The notes below the pieces were generated by a model. The model saw nothing but the letters and a program-made list of their open reading frames with translations, searched no databases and had not been told where the DNA came from. This document shows, piece after piece, positions 36,604 through 45,216 of a DNA stretch of 64,000 nucleotides (positions are counted from its first letter, which is position 1; every line of letters starts with the position of its first letter). Where the stretch lies: positions 88,121 through 152,120 of the forward strand of contig JAFLCG010000016.1 of NCBI GenBank assembly GCA_017303635.1, read 5' to 3'. A program made the translations under genes and the position numbers. The stretch comes from Anaerolineae bacterium (GTDB lineage Bacteria; Chloroflexota; Anaerolineae; Aggregatilineales; Phototrophicaceae).

Positions 36604-39165
36604 ATGATTAACCTGTATGACCTTCTGGATGCGGCCAATGGCCAACTATTCGGCGAACCTGCTGCCCGCATTTTCACCGATGTCTGTTATGAACCCCACG
36701 AGGTTAGCGAGACCAAGCTGTTCGTTGCCCACAAGGGCGATCATGGGGATACCCACCGCTATATTCAGGAAGTTGTCGAAGCCGGTGTGGGTGGTGTCAT
36801 CTGCACGCACCCGCCCGAATTCGAATACAGCAATGTCACCTTCATCATCGTCAAGGACCCGGATACAGCCATGGCTGCCTGGGCTAAAGCAGCCATCGCC
36901 AAATATGGTATCCGCCTGATTGGTCTGGCTGGGCCAGCCGGCAAAAGCCTGACGGGCGCAGCCATCTACCACCTACTTAAAGACCGCTACACTGTCCATG
37001 TGAGTGACCTCGCCGGGGGGCAGCAAGGGATCATCCGCGGGTTAGCTGGTGTCAGCGGCGAAGTGCAGTTCGCGGTCATTGAATATGGTCTGGAACGGTT
37101 GGGGCAAATGCAGACGATGCTGGATGCCGCCGAGCCAGAGATGGTCATCATGACCGGGTTAGCCCGCGCCCCACAAGAAACCCGGCGCTTTGCCGATGAG
37201 ATGTACCCCGAATATGCGCTGCTGCTGGAACGCCTTTCCGCCCAGGGCGTCGCTATTATGAATGCCGATGATGAAAATACGCCGCGTTTACGCATGGCTT
37301 CCGGCGGTCGCGTGCTCACGGTGGGGATGGAACAATATGGTGCCGACCTGCTGGCCTATAATGTTGTGACGACAGTCAGTAAGACGGGTTTTGATCTGCG
37401 CTTCCGGGGTGAACGGTTCGCCGGGCGCTGGATACCCTGGTTGGGGCGGCATCAGCTTTATGCGGCGCTGTCCGGCTTGATGGTGGCCGCCTATATTGGC
37501 ATGCCAATGGATGAAAGCCTGCACGCCCTCAGTAACCTACCCTATATGCCGGGTAGAATGCGCCCCCTGACCGGCCTGCATGATGCCCTCATCATTGATG
37601 ATACGGGCAACTCCACGCCGTACTCGAATCTGGAGGCGCTGGAATGGTTCCGGGCAGTCAATGAGAACCGCCAGCCGGGTGACCGTCATCGATTGATCTT
37701 TGTCATGGGTGATATGGCCTCTGGCGACGGCCATCACCGCGCAGCGCATCGGCTGATTGGTCAGCGAGCCGCGGAAGTTGCCGACATTCTGGTGACCGAG
37801 GGTGCAGATGCTTCGATGGCCGCGCGGGCGGCGCTGGACGCGGGCAAACCGGCGGGTACCGTTCGCGCCACCTACAGCCCACCCGATGTGCTGGCCGCCC
37901 TGACTCGCCAATACCATATCAAAGCCAGCGATACGGTTTTGGTGACCGGCGGTGGTGGGGCGCGGATGGAGCAGGTGGTGCGCCACTTGCTCAAACACGA
38001 AGACGACCGGGATAGTCTGGCGCGGCAGGGGGCGTTATACGAAACGCTCCGCATGAGCGATTTGTTACGGCCCAGCCGCGTCGAAATTGATCTGGAAGCC
38101 CTGGCCCATAACGTCCGCCGTCTGAAAGAGATTGTTGGTCCGCAGGTTCGCCTGATGGGCGTGGTGAAGTCGGATGCCTACGGGCATGGCGCGGTGGTCT
38201 GTGCCCGGACCGCCTTGCTCAATGGGGCTGAACATCTGGCGGTCAGCAATATTCAAGAGGCATTGGAACTGGTCGAATCCGGTATCGATGCGCCGATCCT
38301 GGTCATGAATTACACCCCGGTGATGGCAGCGCGGCAAGCAGTACGGCAGCGCATCATCCTGACCGTTTTTGATCTCGATTTGGCGCGCGCCTATGACCGG
38401 GCCGCCCGCGAACTGGGCGCGCCGCTGCGTGTCCATGTCAAAGTGGATACGGGCATGGGGCGTTTGGGCGTTTTAGCCAGTGATTCCCTGACCTTGTTCC
38501 GGCATCTTTCGACCCTTCGCAATCTGGAGATCGAAGGGATCTATACGCATTTTGCGGCTGCCGATGAGGACCCAGCGTTTACCGCTTATCAGCTCAAAGT
38601 CTTCAAGGATGTCATCAAACCACTGCGGGCCAGCGGCTTTCAATTCAAGTATATTCATGCCGCCAACTCTGCTGGCACACTGGCGTCGGCAGAAAATCAC
38701 TTCAATATGGTACGAACCGGGCTGGCGATGTATGGACTTTCGCCCTCGGAGCAGGTGCCGGTGCCGCCGGACTTCCAACCCGTGATGCAATGGAAGACCG
38801 TGGTTGCACAGGTCAAGACCCTCCCGCCTGGGCACAGTGTGGGTTATGGTCGAACCTGGCGCGCGCCAGAGCCAACCCGCGTCGCACTGCTGCCGATTGG
38901 CTATGCGGATGGTTTCCGCCGCGCACCCGCCATCCAGAACGATGTGTTGGTACATGGTCAGCGTGCGCCGATTATCGGGCGTGTGAGCATGGAAAAAACG
39001 ACGATCAATGTCAACCATATCCCTAATGTCAGCGTGGGTGATGAGGTCGTGCTCCTAGGTGCCCAGGGGGATGATGCCATCACGGCCGATGAAGTGGCCG
39101 CTCGCTGGGGGACGATCAACTACGAAGTCGTCACCAGTATCCTACCGCGTGCTTCACGGCGCTAA
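36604..39165 (+). CDS. fused MurF-like ligase and alanine racemase
   Basis: An 853-residue fusion. Residues 1 to about 480 follow the MurF layout: N-terminal Mur domain, P-loop GLAGPAGKSLTGAAIYH near 107, NADDENTPRL near 218, and IDDTGNSTPYSNLEAL near 330 (equivalent to the MurF IDDxYNANP box). From about residue 484 (LLRPSRVEIDLEALAHNVRRL) a full alanine racemase follows: PLP Lys in GVVKSDAYGHG near 523, VKVDTGMGRLG, the Tyr-containing LLPIGYADGF near 767 and GRVSMEKTTINV. Such fusions would couple D-alanine supply with addition of D-Ala-D-Ala to the peptidoglycan precursor. The MurF half has a GKS rather than GKT P-loop and unusual surroundings, so its activity is less sure than that of the racemase. 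Confidence 0.9.
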   Translation: MINLYDLLDAANGQLFGEPAARIFTDVCYEPHEVSETKLFVAHKGDHGDTHRYIQEVVEAGVGGVICTHPPEFEYSNVTFIIVKDPDTAMAAWAKAAIAKYGIRLIGLAGPAGKSLTGAAIYHLLKDRYTVHVSDLAGGQQGIIRGLAGVSGEVQFAVIEYGLERLGQMQTMLDAAEPEMVIMTGLARAPQETRRFADEMYPEYALLLERLSAQGVAIMNADDENTPRLRMASGGRVLTVGMEQYGADLLAYNVVTTVSKTGFDLRFRGERFAGRWIPWLGRHQLYAALSGLMVAAYIGMPMDESLHALSNLPYMPGRMRPLTGLHDALIIDDTGNSTPYSNLEALEWFRAVNENRQPGDRHRLIFVMGDMASGDGHHRAAHRLIGQRAAEVADILVTEGADASMAARAALDAGKPAGTVRATYSPPDVLAALTRQYHIKASDTVLVTGGGGARMEQVVRHLLKHEDDRDSLARQGALYETLRMSDLLRPSRVEIDLEALAHNVRRLKEIVGPQVRLMGVVKSDAYGHGAVVCARTALLNGAEHLAVSNIQEALELVESGIDAPILVMNYTPVMAARQAVRQRIILTVFDLDLARAYDRAARELGAPLRVHVKVDTGMGRLGVLASDSLTLFRHLSTLRNLEIEGIYTHFAAADEDPAFTAYQLKVFKDVIKPLRASGFQFKYIHAANSAGTLASAENHFNMVRTGLAMYGLSPSEQVPVPPDFQPVMQWKTVVAQVKTLPPGHSVGYGRTWRAPEPTRVALLPIGYADGFRRAPAIQNDVLVHGQRAPIIGRVSMEKTTINVNHIPNVSVGDEVVLLGAQGDDAITADEVAARWGTINYEVVTSILPRASRR

Positions 39166-39176
39166 CCGGAGGACGT

Positions 39177-39959
39177 ATGCAACTCGATGCATTCCGCCAG
39201 TGGACCGCCCGCCTGCAAGCTAACCTGGATGGCGATAGCCGTGTAATTGGACTGGTGTTACTCGGTTCCAGCGCGGAAGTGAGCCGCATCCCCGATGCCT
39301 GGTCTGACCATGATTTCTTTGTGGTGACGATGGATGGCGTTCAGGAGAACTTCCGCTCTGATTTAAGCTGGTTGCCGGATGCCGAGCAGATTGTCCTGCA
39401 CCCGCGTGAGACTGCCCATGGTTTGAAGGTGCTGTTTGCCGATGGGCACCTGATCGAATTCGCAATCTTTGACCTGAAAGAACTCCGGTTGGCGCGGGTG
39501 AATGATTATCGGGTTTTGCTCGACAAGACCGATGGTTCGATCCACAGGGCGCTGCCCGAACTAGTTGCCGATTCGGCTCCAGGGCCTCTTGACCGCGATC
39601 GTGCCATCGACCTGATGCTCTCATTGTTTGTCGTGGGGGCTGGGCGGGTCGCCCGTGGGGAAGTCCTCAGCGGGCAGCGCTTCATCAAGGATTTTGCCCT
39701 CAGCGAACTGCTACGGCTGATCGCCCACGAGATTCCAGCGACGGTACCCCTCCAGGATAATCTCGACCCCTTCCGCCGGGTAGAAATCTGCTATCCGGCG
39801 ATTGCTGCCGAATTGCAGCAGGCGCTGTTGTTGGAGCCGATTGCCTCGGCTGAAGCCATGCTCAAAATTGCTGAGGCTCATTTATCACAGTTACCAAAGC
39901 CAGTGGTGGACGTTGTGCAGCGAGTCGTCCAGGATGCAAAAGCATCGCAAGCGGGTTAA
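39177..39959 (+). CDS. nucleotidyltransferase-like protein
   Basis: The 260-residue protein starts 11 nt after the fusion gene with GGAGG before its ATG. Residues 20-50 (RVIGLVLLGSSAEVSRIPDAWSDHDFFVVT) match the nucleotidyltransferase fold: GS motif followed by a DxD-like Asp-His-Asp. The rest is helical, as in aminoglycoside adenylyltransferase-like or kanamycin nucleotidyltransferase-like proteins. Substrate unknown. It probably shares a transcript with the murF-alr gene. Confidence 0.75.
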   Translation: MQLDAFRQWTARLQANLDGDSRVIGLVLLGSSAEVSRIPDAWSDHDFFVVTMDGVQENFRSDLSWLPDAEQIVLHPRETAHGLKVLFADGHLIEFAIFDLKELRLARVNDYRVLLDKTDGSIHRALPELVADSAPGPLDRDRAIDLMLSLFVVGAGRVARGEVLSGQRFIKDFALSELLRLIAHEIPATVPLQDNLDPFRRVEICYPAIAAELQQALLLEPIASAEAMLKIAEAHLSQLPKPVVDVVQRVVQDAKASQAG

Positions 39960-40613
39960 TCATCCGGTCAGTAGACCTGCCACCAGCATAACCCCAAAGA
40001 GCATCGCCGCGACTGCCACAATTTTCCAGCGGGTTTCGCGGCGCTGGCGGCGGTCAAATCCGGATTCGGTTAGTGCATAGGCCAGCGCCGGATAAGAACC
40101 ATACACAATCATCACATACAACCAGAGCACGAGTCCGGCAGGCATGGCCTCCAGGCCCTGCATGAAGATGGCTCCACGCTGCTCAATCAGGACGCCGAAT
40201 AGCAAGCCTGCCGTAAGAAAGACTTCCAATACACTGAAACGGAAGTAGCGGAGGCAAATTCCCCAGATCACAGCGACCAGTAGATAGAAAGGTACCCAGT
40301 TGCGGATATGGTCGCCGTAATCGGTGAAGAAGTCCATGAATTGGGTCTGACCGCTGTTCATGTTGCTGACCCAGACCAGCGACTCCGAGAATACGCCAGC
40401 AGCCCAGCAAATCAGGATGAAGGCCAGCAGCGGTGGAACCCGGTCCATCACCGGAATCAGTCGACCCCTGAGCAGGTAAGCCCCTACAAACACCGTATAG
40501 ATCAATAGGTTGAGATCAGATGGCGTATTCAGGAGGCCGACTAACGGAACCAATGCTGTCACGGCAAGGAAGATGGTTTGCCAGCCTGGAAATCGAGATC
40601 GGCCAATTACCAT
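39960..40613 (-). CDS. integral membrane protein, unknown
   Basis: The 217-residue protein has about seven hydrophobic segments (residues about 13-30, 35-50, 60-82, 107-125, 128-145, 155-180, 196-215). A loop with NSGQTQFMDFFTDYGDHIRNWVPF lies in the middle. It ends immediately next to the stop of the convergent nucleotidyltransferase-like gene. I recognise no family. Confidence 0.75.
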   Translation of the reverse strand: MVIGRSRFPGWQTIFLAVTALVPLVGLLNTPSDLNLLIYTVFVGAYLLRGRLIPVMDRVPPLLAFILICWAAGVFSESLVWVSNMNSGQTQFMDFFTDYGDHIRNWVPFYLLVAVIWGICLRYFRFSVLEVFLTAGLLFGVLIEQRGAIFMQGLEAMPAGLVLWLYVMIVYGSYPALAYALTESGFDRRQRRETRWKIVAVAAMLFGVMLVAGLLTG

Positions 40614-40740
40614 GATCGAATCTCCCGCAGAAATAGGCGCTGGACGGTATTACGGCTGAACCAGCCGGGAAGTTGCGTGAGTGGAGAATGTGGTTATGCC
40701 GGAGCGGCTCGATGGGAACCACGATCAGTCACAGGCTGGA

Positions 40741-41211
40741 TCAAGTCCGAATTTCGCGGATGGCTTCTGGTAGTCGTGATCGAATCAGGGCGACCAGGCT
40801 GGCATAGACGCCGCTGGCCCGCTCCGGGGTCAGCATCAAACTGGTGCTAAAGCTCCCCGCCGCCCGTTCCAGCAGCCACCCATCGACGCCAAAGGAAGGT
40901 ATATTCGGCTGGTCAGGGAGCCGATCAAAGCGTAGTGTATCCAGCGTGCTGATGAAGGCCTCATAGCGTGCGGGTTCTACTCGGAAGATCAAAGGTTTTT
41001 GTTCAAATAGCCCTCGATAGATTACCTCCAGCGTCGGACTGCCGACTTGCATCGCGGTCAGGGTTGCCACCGAGTCTGCTGCACGTCGGTCATGATAACG
41101 TACGGTCAGACGATACAGCGCCTTCACCCCGGGCTTCCGCGCCAGATGGCTGAGGATGGGCAGTTCAAGTTGGTCGGCAATCGCAAACAGGGCTGAGGCT
41201 TTATATTCCAT
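40741..41211 (-). CDS. hypothetical protein, last gene of the acyl-CoA/MDR row
   Basis: A 156-residue soluble protein (MEYKASALFAIADQLELPIL...). ATG 41211 comes one base after the stop of the MDR gene, a spacing that points to coupled translation; a TTG at 41232 is possible but overlaps that gene. It contains LTVRYHDRRAADSVATL and LRFDRLPDQPNIPSFGVDGWLLERAAG. The second pattern resembles domains that compute a difference from a baseline in Chloroflexota proteins of unknown role. No function assigned. Confidence 0.65.
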   Translation of the reverse strand: MEYKASALFAIADQLELPILSHLARKPGVKALYRLTVRYHDRRAADSVATLTAMQVGSPTLEVIYRGLFEQKPLIFRVEPARYEAFISTLDTLRFDRLPDQPNIPSFGVDGWLLERAAGSFSTSLMLTPERASGVYASLVALIRSRLPEAIREIRT

Positions 41212-41212
41212 C

Positions 41213-42247
41213 TCAGTCGACGCGCAATACAATCTTCCCGAACACGTCGAAGTTCGCCAGCATTTCCATGCCGTGCCGGACTTCCTCCAATGGCAGCACT
41301 GCGCCGATCACCGGTTTGAGTTTCCCGCTGAAGACCAGGTTCATCACCTTGATGTAGTCTTGGTGCGGTCCCATTGTGCTGCCGATGATGCTGATCTGTC
41401 GGGCGAATACTTGTCGCAGATCGAGATCCACAAACGGCCCGCTGGTTGCACCGACCACCAGAATCCGCCCCCCAATCCGGCACGACCGCACACTGTCGTT
41501 AAAGGTGGACGAGCCCACATTATCAATGACCACGTCGACACCCTGTTTGCCGGTCATCTGGTAGATAGCTTTTGACCAGTTGGGTGTTGTTTCCCGGTTG
41601 ATCGTTACGTCTGCGCCTAGCTCCGCCGCCTTAGCACATTTCTCCGCGTTCGACCCGACCGCATACACGGTCGCGCCGGTCAGTTTGGCGATCTGGATGC
41701 TGGCGCTGTTGACCCCGCCACCTGCACCGACGATCAACACCGTTTCGCCTGGGCGCAGCCCGCCCCGCGTCATCAGGGAATGCCAGGCTGTCAGGTAAAC
41801 CAAACCGGCCGCCGCTGCCTCCTCGAACGTCACCCCGTCCGGCATTTTCATCAGATTCCGCTTGGGCAGGCAGACGTACGTTGCCGCCACCCCCGGCACC
41901 GATTCGCCGAGGATATGAATCCGTGACTGGTTTTCCAACCCGGTCAGCAGAGCAGGGCTATCGGGCTCGACAACAGTCGGGTCAATGCATACTCGTTCGC
42001 CCGGTGTGAACCCGGTCACCCCGGCACCGACCGTGTCGACCGCGCCCGCGCCATCCGCACAGACGATGTGGGGCATGTTCAGGTTCAGCCCCGGCCAACC
42101 CAACCGGACCCATAAATCCAGTCGATTGAGCGCGGCAGCCTTGATCGCCACGCGCACCTGATCTGGCCCCGGTTCTGGCACCGGCAAATCCTGCGCGACC
42201 TGGACGACTTCCATCCCTCCATGCCCGGTGATGACGGCTGCTTTCAT
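41213..42247 (-). CDS. MDR superfamily oxidoreductase (quinone reductase/zinc-type ADH)
   Basis: The 344-residue protein has the medium-chain reductase fold. N-terminal ALNRLDLWVRLG and the lack of the CxxxD zinc ligand in that position point to the quinone oxidoreductase-like branch. The cofactor loop LIVGAGGGVNSASIQIAKL is near residue 170, followed by VDVVIDNVGSSTFNDSV and GGRILVVGATSG. Such enzymes reduce activated double bonds of quinones or enoyl-CoA-like compounds with NADPH. The start overlaps the stop of the Uma2 gene (ATGA). Confidence 0.85.
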   Translation of the reverse strand: MKAAVITGHGGMEVVQVAQDLPVPEPGPDQVRVAIKAAALNRLDLWVRLGWPGLNLNMPHIVCADGAGAVDTVGAGVTGFTPGERVCIDPTVVEPDSPALLTGLENQSRIHILGESVPGVAATYVCLPKRNLMKMPDGVTFEEAAAAGLVYLTAWHSLMTRGGLRPGETVLIVGAGGGVNSASIQIAKLTGATVYAVGSNAEKCAKAAELGADVTINRETTPNWSKAIYQMTGKQGVDVVIDNVGSSTFNDSVRSCRIGGRILVVGATSGPFVDLDLRQVFARQISIIGSTMGPHQDYIKVMNLVFSGKLKPVIGAVLPLEEVRHGMEMLANFDVFGKIVLRVD

Positions 42248-42831
42248 GTGTCAGTTCCTTCGGATGATTCGAACTTCACTTGTTCGTAGACCTTACTGAG
42301 TTCAAGAGTGGCTTCGAGTGTTGGCAGGGCAATGACACTTTGCAATCCGATTGCTGCAGAATAAATCCACTTGTCATCCTGACGGATGTATTGTTCGATT
42401 TCTGCCGTATCTTGGGCAATTAGGATGTATCCCTGCAAAGTGGGTATACTCCGGTAGTTCTTGAACTTCCGGCCTCGATCGTAGGATTCAGTAGATGTTG
42501 AAAGCACCTCAATGATAATCGTCGGGTTAAGTAAGATGTCAACATCTCCATCCTGATAATCTGGCGTCCCACATACGATAGTGATATCCGGGTAGGTATA
42601 GTCGCCAGTCGCCGGAATATAAACCCGCGTATCAGAAGCAAAGATGTTGCAACCCTTACGTATGGCAACTGGATAGAGCGAGTGTGACGCACTCATCGTA
42701 ATCAGATTGTGTCGCCCACTGGCACCGGTCATTGCAATAATCTGACCGCCGAGGAATTCATGTTTTCCCTCACTGGCCCGGTCGAAGAGCAAGTATTCTT
42801 GTGCTGTAATGTAATGTCGTGCAGCAACCAT
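42244..42831 (-). CDS. Uma2 family (DUF820) nuclease-fold protein 2
   Basis: The 195-residue Uma2 protein has YTYPDITIVCG near residue 76, then LLNPTIIIEVLSTSTESYDRGRKFKNYRSI near 100-129, with the PD, Glu-Val-Leu-Ser and Arg-Gly-x-Lys features of the family. LQGYILIAQD is the last core strand. The gene is inserted in a leftward operon: 8 nt after the acyl-CoA dehydrogenase and overlapping the MDR gene by 4 nt. Confidence 0.88.
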   Translation of the reverse strand: MVAARHYITAQEYLLFDRASEGKHEFLGGQIIAMTGASGRHNLITMSASHSLYPVAIRKGCNIFASDTRVYIPATGDYTYPDITIVCGTPDYQDGDVDILLNPTIIIEVLSTSTESYDRGRKFKNYRSIPTLQGYILIAQDTAEIEQYIRQDDKWIYSAAIGLQSVIALPTLEATLELSKVYEQVKFESSEGTDT

Positions 42832-42839
42832 CCTGCCTC

Positions 42840-44030
42840 CTATCGCAACCCTAATTCCTGCCGGGCGATGACCATCCGCTGGATTTCGCTGGTGCCTTCG
42901 TAGATGCGGGTGATGCGTGCGTCCCGGTAGTAGCGCTCGACCGGTAGCTCTTTGCTGTACCCCATGCCGCCGTGGATCTGAACGGCTTCATCAGCACAGA
43001 ACATGGCGGTTTCGCTGGCGAAGAGTTTCGCCATGCTGGCTTCCATCGTGTAGCGCGACCCGGTTTGTTTATAGCGTTCCTTCGCTTGAACTGCGTTGTA
43101 GATGAGCAGGCGGCTGGCTTCGATGCGTGTCTTCATATCGGCGATCTTCTGTTGAATCATCTGGAACTGACCAATCGGCCCGCCGAAGGCCTGGCGATCT
43201 CTGGCATAGCAGATGCTGGCCTCATAAGCGGCTTCAGCAATGCCCAACGCCTGCGCCGCAATGCCGATGCGTCCTGCATCCAGCACAGTCATGGCGATCT
43301 TGAACCCATCGCCCACTTTGCCCAGCACATTCTCCACAGGCACCGCGTAATCCTCGTAGACGATTTCGCTCGTGGCGCTGGCACGGATGCCCAGTTTGGG
43401 TTCCTTCTTGCCGCGGATGAACCCGGGTTGATCGGCATCAATCAGGAAGGCAGTGATTCCTTTATGACCCTTGTCTGGGTCAGTCATCGTAAACAGGACG
43501 ATGTAATTGGCGACCGGCCCGCTGGTGACCCAGCTTTTCCGTCCGTTGATGATGTAGTGGGTGCCTGCAGCGTTCAGCACCGCCCGGCTCTGCATGGTCG
43601 CGGCGTCACTGCCGGACATCGGCTCGGTCAGGCTGTAGGCCCCAATTTTCTCCCCACTGGCGACGGGTGTCACATACCGGCGCTTCTGTTCCTCGGTGCC
43701 GAACGCCATGATCGCATAGTTGTAAAGGGAGTTATTCACGCTGACGATGGTGCTGTGGCTGGCATCGGCTTTGGCGACTTCGATCATCGTCAGCACATAG
43801 GCCAGGTTATCCATCCCCGCTCCACCGTACTCCTCCGGCACCTCGATTCCCATCAAGCCCATCTGACCCATTTTCTGGATGGTTTCCAGCGGGAAGTCGC
43901 CAGATTCATCAAACTCGGTTGCAATGGGTAGGATCTCTTTCTGGGCGAATTCACGGACCGCTTTCTGTAGCGCGAGGTGCTCATCGGTCAGGCTGAGGGT
44001 GAGGGCAGTTGCCTCGGTGGTCGCTGACAT
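42840..44030 (-). CDS. acyl-CoA dehydrogenase
   Basis: FAD enzyme that makes the alpha-beta double bond in acyl-CoAs for beta-oxidation. The 396-residue product from ATG 44030 (AGGAG 10 nt upstream) has YSLTEPMSGSDAATM (FAD/substrate site), RKSWVTSGPVANYIV, RQAFGGPIGQFQMIQQ, IHGGMGYSKELPVERYYRDAR and the C-terminal catalytic Glu region RIYEGTSEIQRM. This is the short/medium/branched-chain family pattern. The frame is open to 44069. First gene of a four-gene row. Confidence 0.95.
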   Translation of the reverse strand: MSATTEATALTLSLTDEHLALQKAVREFAQKEILPIATEFDESGDFPLETIQKMGQMGLMGIEVPEEYGGAGMDNLAYVLTMIEVAKADASHSTIVSVNNSLYNYAIMAFGTEEQKRRYVTPVASGEKIGAYSLTEPMSGSDAATMQSRAVLNAAGTHYIINGRKSWVTSGPVANYIVLFTMTDPDKGHKGITAFLIDADQPGFIRGKKEPKLGIRASATSEIVYEDYAVPVENVLGKVGDGFKIAMTVLDAGRIGIAAQALGIAEAAYEASICYARDRQAFGGPIGQFQMIQQKIADMKTRIEASRLLIYNAVQAKERYKQTGSRYTMEASMAKLFASETAMFCADEAVQIHGGMGYSKELPVERYYRDARITRIYEGTSEIQRMVIARQELGLR

Positions 44031-44137
44031 GATATTCAGGCTCCTGTAATGCTGACTTTTATCGGACAATTATAGCACCGGGGAGGGCTATAATGCTCTC
44101 ATATGCAAACTCATATGGACTGTGGAGCACAAACCCC

Positions 44138-44542
44138 ATGACCCCCTTAAAAGTCGATCATATCGCGGTTGTTGTCGAGGATCTGGAAGCAGCCCTTGGT
44201 TTCTGGCAGGGAGCGCTCGGTTTGCCGCTGGGTGGTCGCGAGCACAATGAACATGAAGCCGTGGAGATCGCGTTCTTGCCGGTCGGTGAGGCCCGCGTTG
44301 AACTACTTCAACCGATCACGACCGACAGCGGCATTGCCAAGTATCTGGCGAAGAAAGGCGCGGGTCTGCATCATGTCTGTTTAGCGGTCAAGGATATTGA
44401 AGGCGCGATGAGCCAACTGCACGACAAGGGGATCGAACTTATCAACGAGACCCCACGCACCCGCGAAGATGGCACCCGCTACGCTTTTGTCCACCCGAAA
44501 AGCACTGGTGGTGTACTGGTTGAGTTGTACGAGGTGATTTAG
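44138..44542 (+). CDS. mce: methylmalonyl-CoA epimerase
   Basis: Interconverts (S)- and (R)-methylmalonyl-CoA, linking propionyl-CoA to succinyl-CoA. The 134-residue VOC-fold protein starts at ATG 44138 (GGAG 10 nt upstream). It has the first metal His in VDHIAVVVEDLEAAL, GVHH-equivalent GLHHVCLAVKDIEGAM near residue 75, and the end HPKSTGGVLVELYEV with the metal-binding Glu, as in known epimerases. A TATAAT at 44089-44094 is a likely -10. It is divergent from the acyl-CoA dehydrogenase; both belong to acyl-CoA metabolism. Confidence 0.93.
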   Translation: MTPLKVDHIAVVVEDLEAALGFWQGALGLPLGGREHNEHEAVEIAFLPVGEARVELLQPITTDSGIAKYLAKKGAGLHHVCLAVKDIEGAMSQLHDKGIELINETPRTREDGTRYAFVHPKSTGGVLVELYEVI

Positions 44543-45102
44543 CCCTCGAAAAACGCGCTGACCTTCACGTTGAATCCGGGCAGCACATCGCCGCCTTCCA
44601 GCGTATCGTCGGCATTGAGCAGGATCGAACGGTCTGGCGTGGTGTAGACATGGACGCGCTTCGTCTTTGGATACACCAGCCAGACCATCCGCACGCCAAA
44701 GTCGAACCACTCTTGCGTTTTCACCTCGATCTCCTCCGCCGTGTTACCAGGGGAGATGACCTCTACGGCCAGATCAGGAGCAACGCGCAAAAACCCCTCA
44801 GTTGATGTGATCCCTGCTAACCGTTCATTGGAAATGAACAAGGCATCTGCTGCCCGAACCGTATTCGAGTTACCCCGTGTATAGAATCCAACTTCTCCAC
44901 CTGCGACTCTGCCTAGCTTGTGTTGGCGGTTCCATAGCTTGAGTTCTAAGGTTACATTCGACTCTGAGTCGCCGTGATCCATACCTGCCGGTGACATTTT
45001 GACCAGTTCTCCCTCGATGAGTTCATAACCGGTCGTTGCATCCTCTCCCATGCGTAGGAGGTCATCACCGGTCAACCGTTCCTTGATGAGTAGCTCGCCC
45101 AT
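44539..45102 (-). CDS. Uma2 family (DUF820) nuclease-fold protein 3
   Basis: A 187-residue Uma2 protein of the most common type: YELIEGELVKMSPAGMDHG, then RAADALFISNERL where PDVAF would be usual (the first Asp-containing motif is altered), LAVEVISPGNTAEEIEVKTQEWF near residue 125 (Glu, and Lys) and VWLVYPKTKRVHVYT. It is convergent with mce and overlaps its stop by 4 nt. Confidence 0.88.
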   Translation of the reverse strand: MGELLIKERLTGDDLLRMGEDATTGYELIEGELVKMSPAGMDHGDSESNVTLELKLWNRQHKLGRVAGGEVGFYTRGNSNTVRAADALFISNERLAGITSTEGFLRVAPDLAVEVISPGNTAEEIEVKTQEWFDFGVRMVWLVYPKTKRVHVYTTPDRSILLNADDTLEGGDVLPGFNVKVSAFFEG

Positions 45103-45147
45103 GTCTCACTCCGATCACTCGTCTAATGAGAGTATAACAGGAATCAC

Positions 45148-45196
45148 TTCGACACTCGCGCCGGACTCCGCTACAATAGAACGCATATTCCGTTCT
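45148..45196 (+). promoter_or_regulatory. uvrC promoter with inverted repeat at the start site
   Basis: TTCGAC (45148-45153), 18-nt spacer, TACAAT (45172-45177). Directly after the -10, AGAACG (45178-45183) and CGTTCT (45191-45196) form an inverted repeat with 7 nt between, a plausible operator. The spacing differs from the GAAC-N4-GTTC LexA box. Confidence 0.5.
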
Positions 45197-45216
45197 GAAT
45201 AGCCTTCGGACTGACT

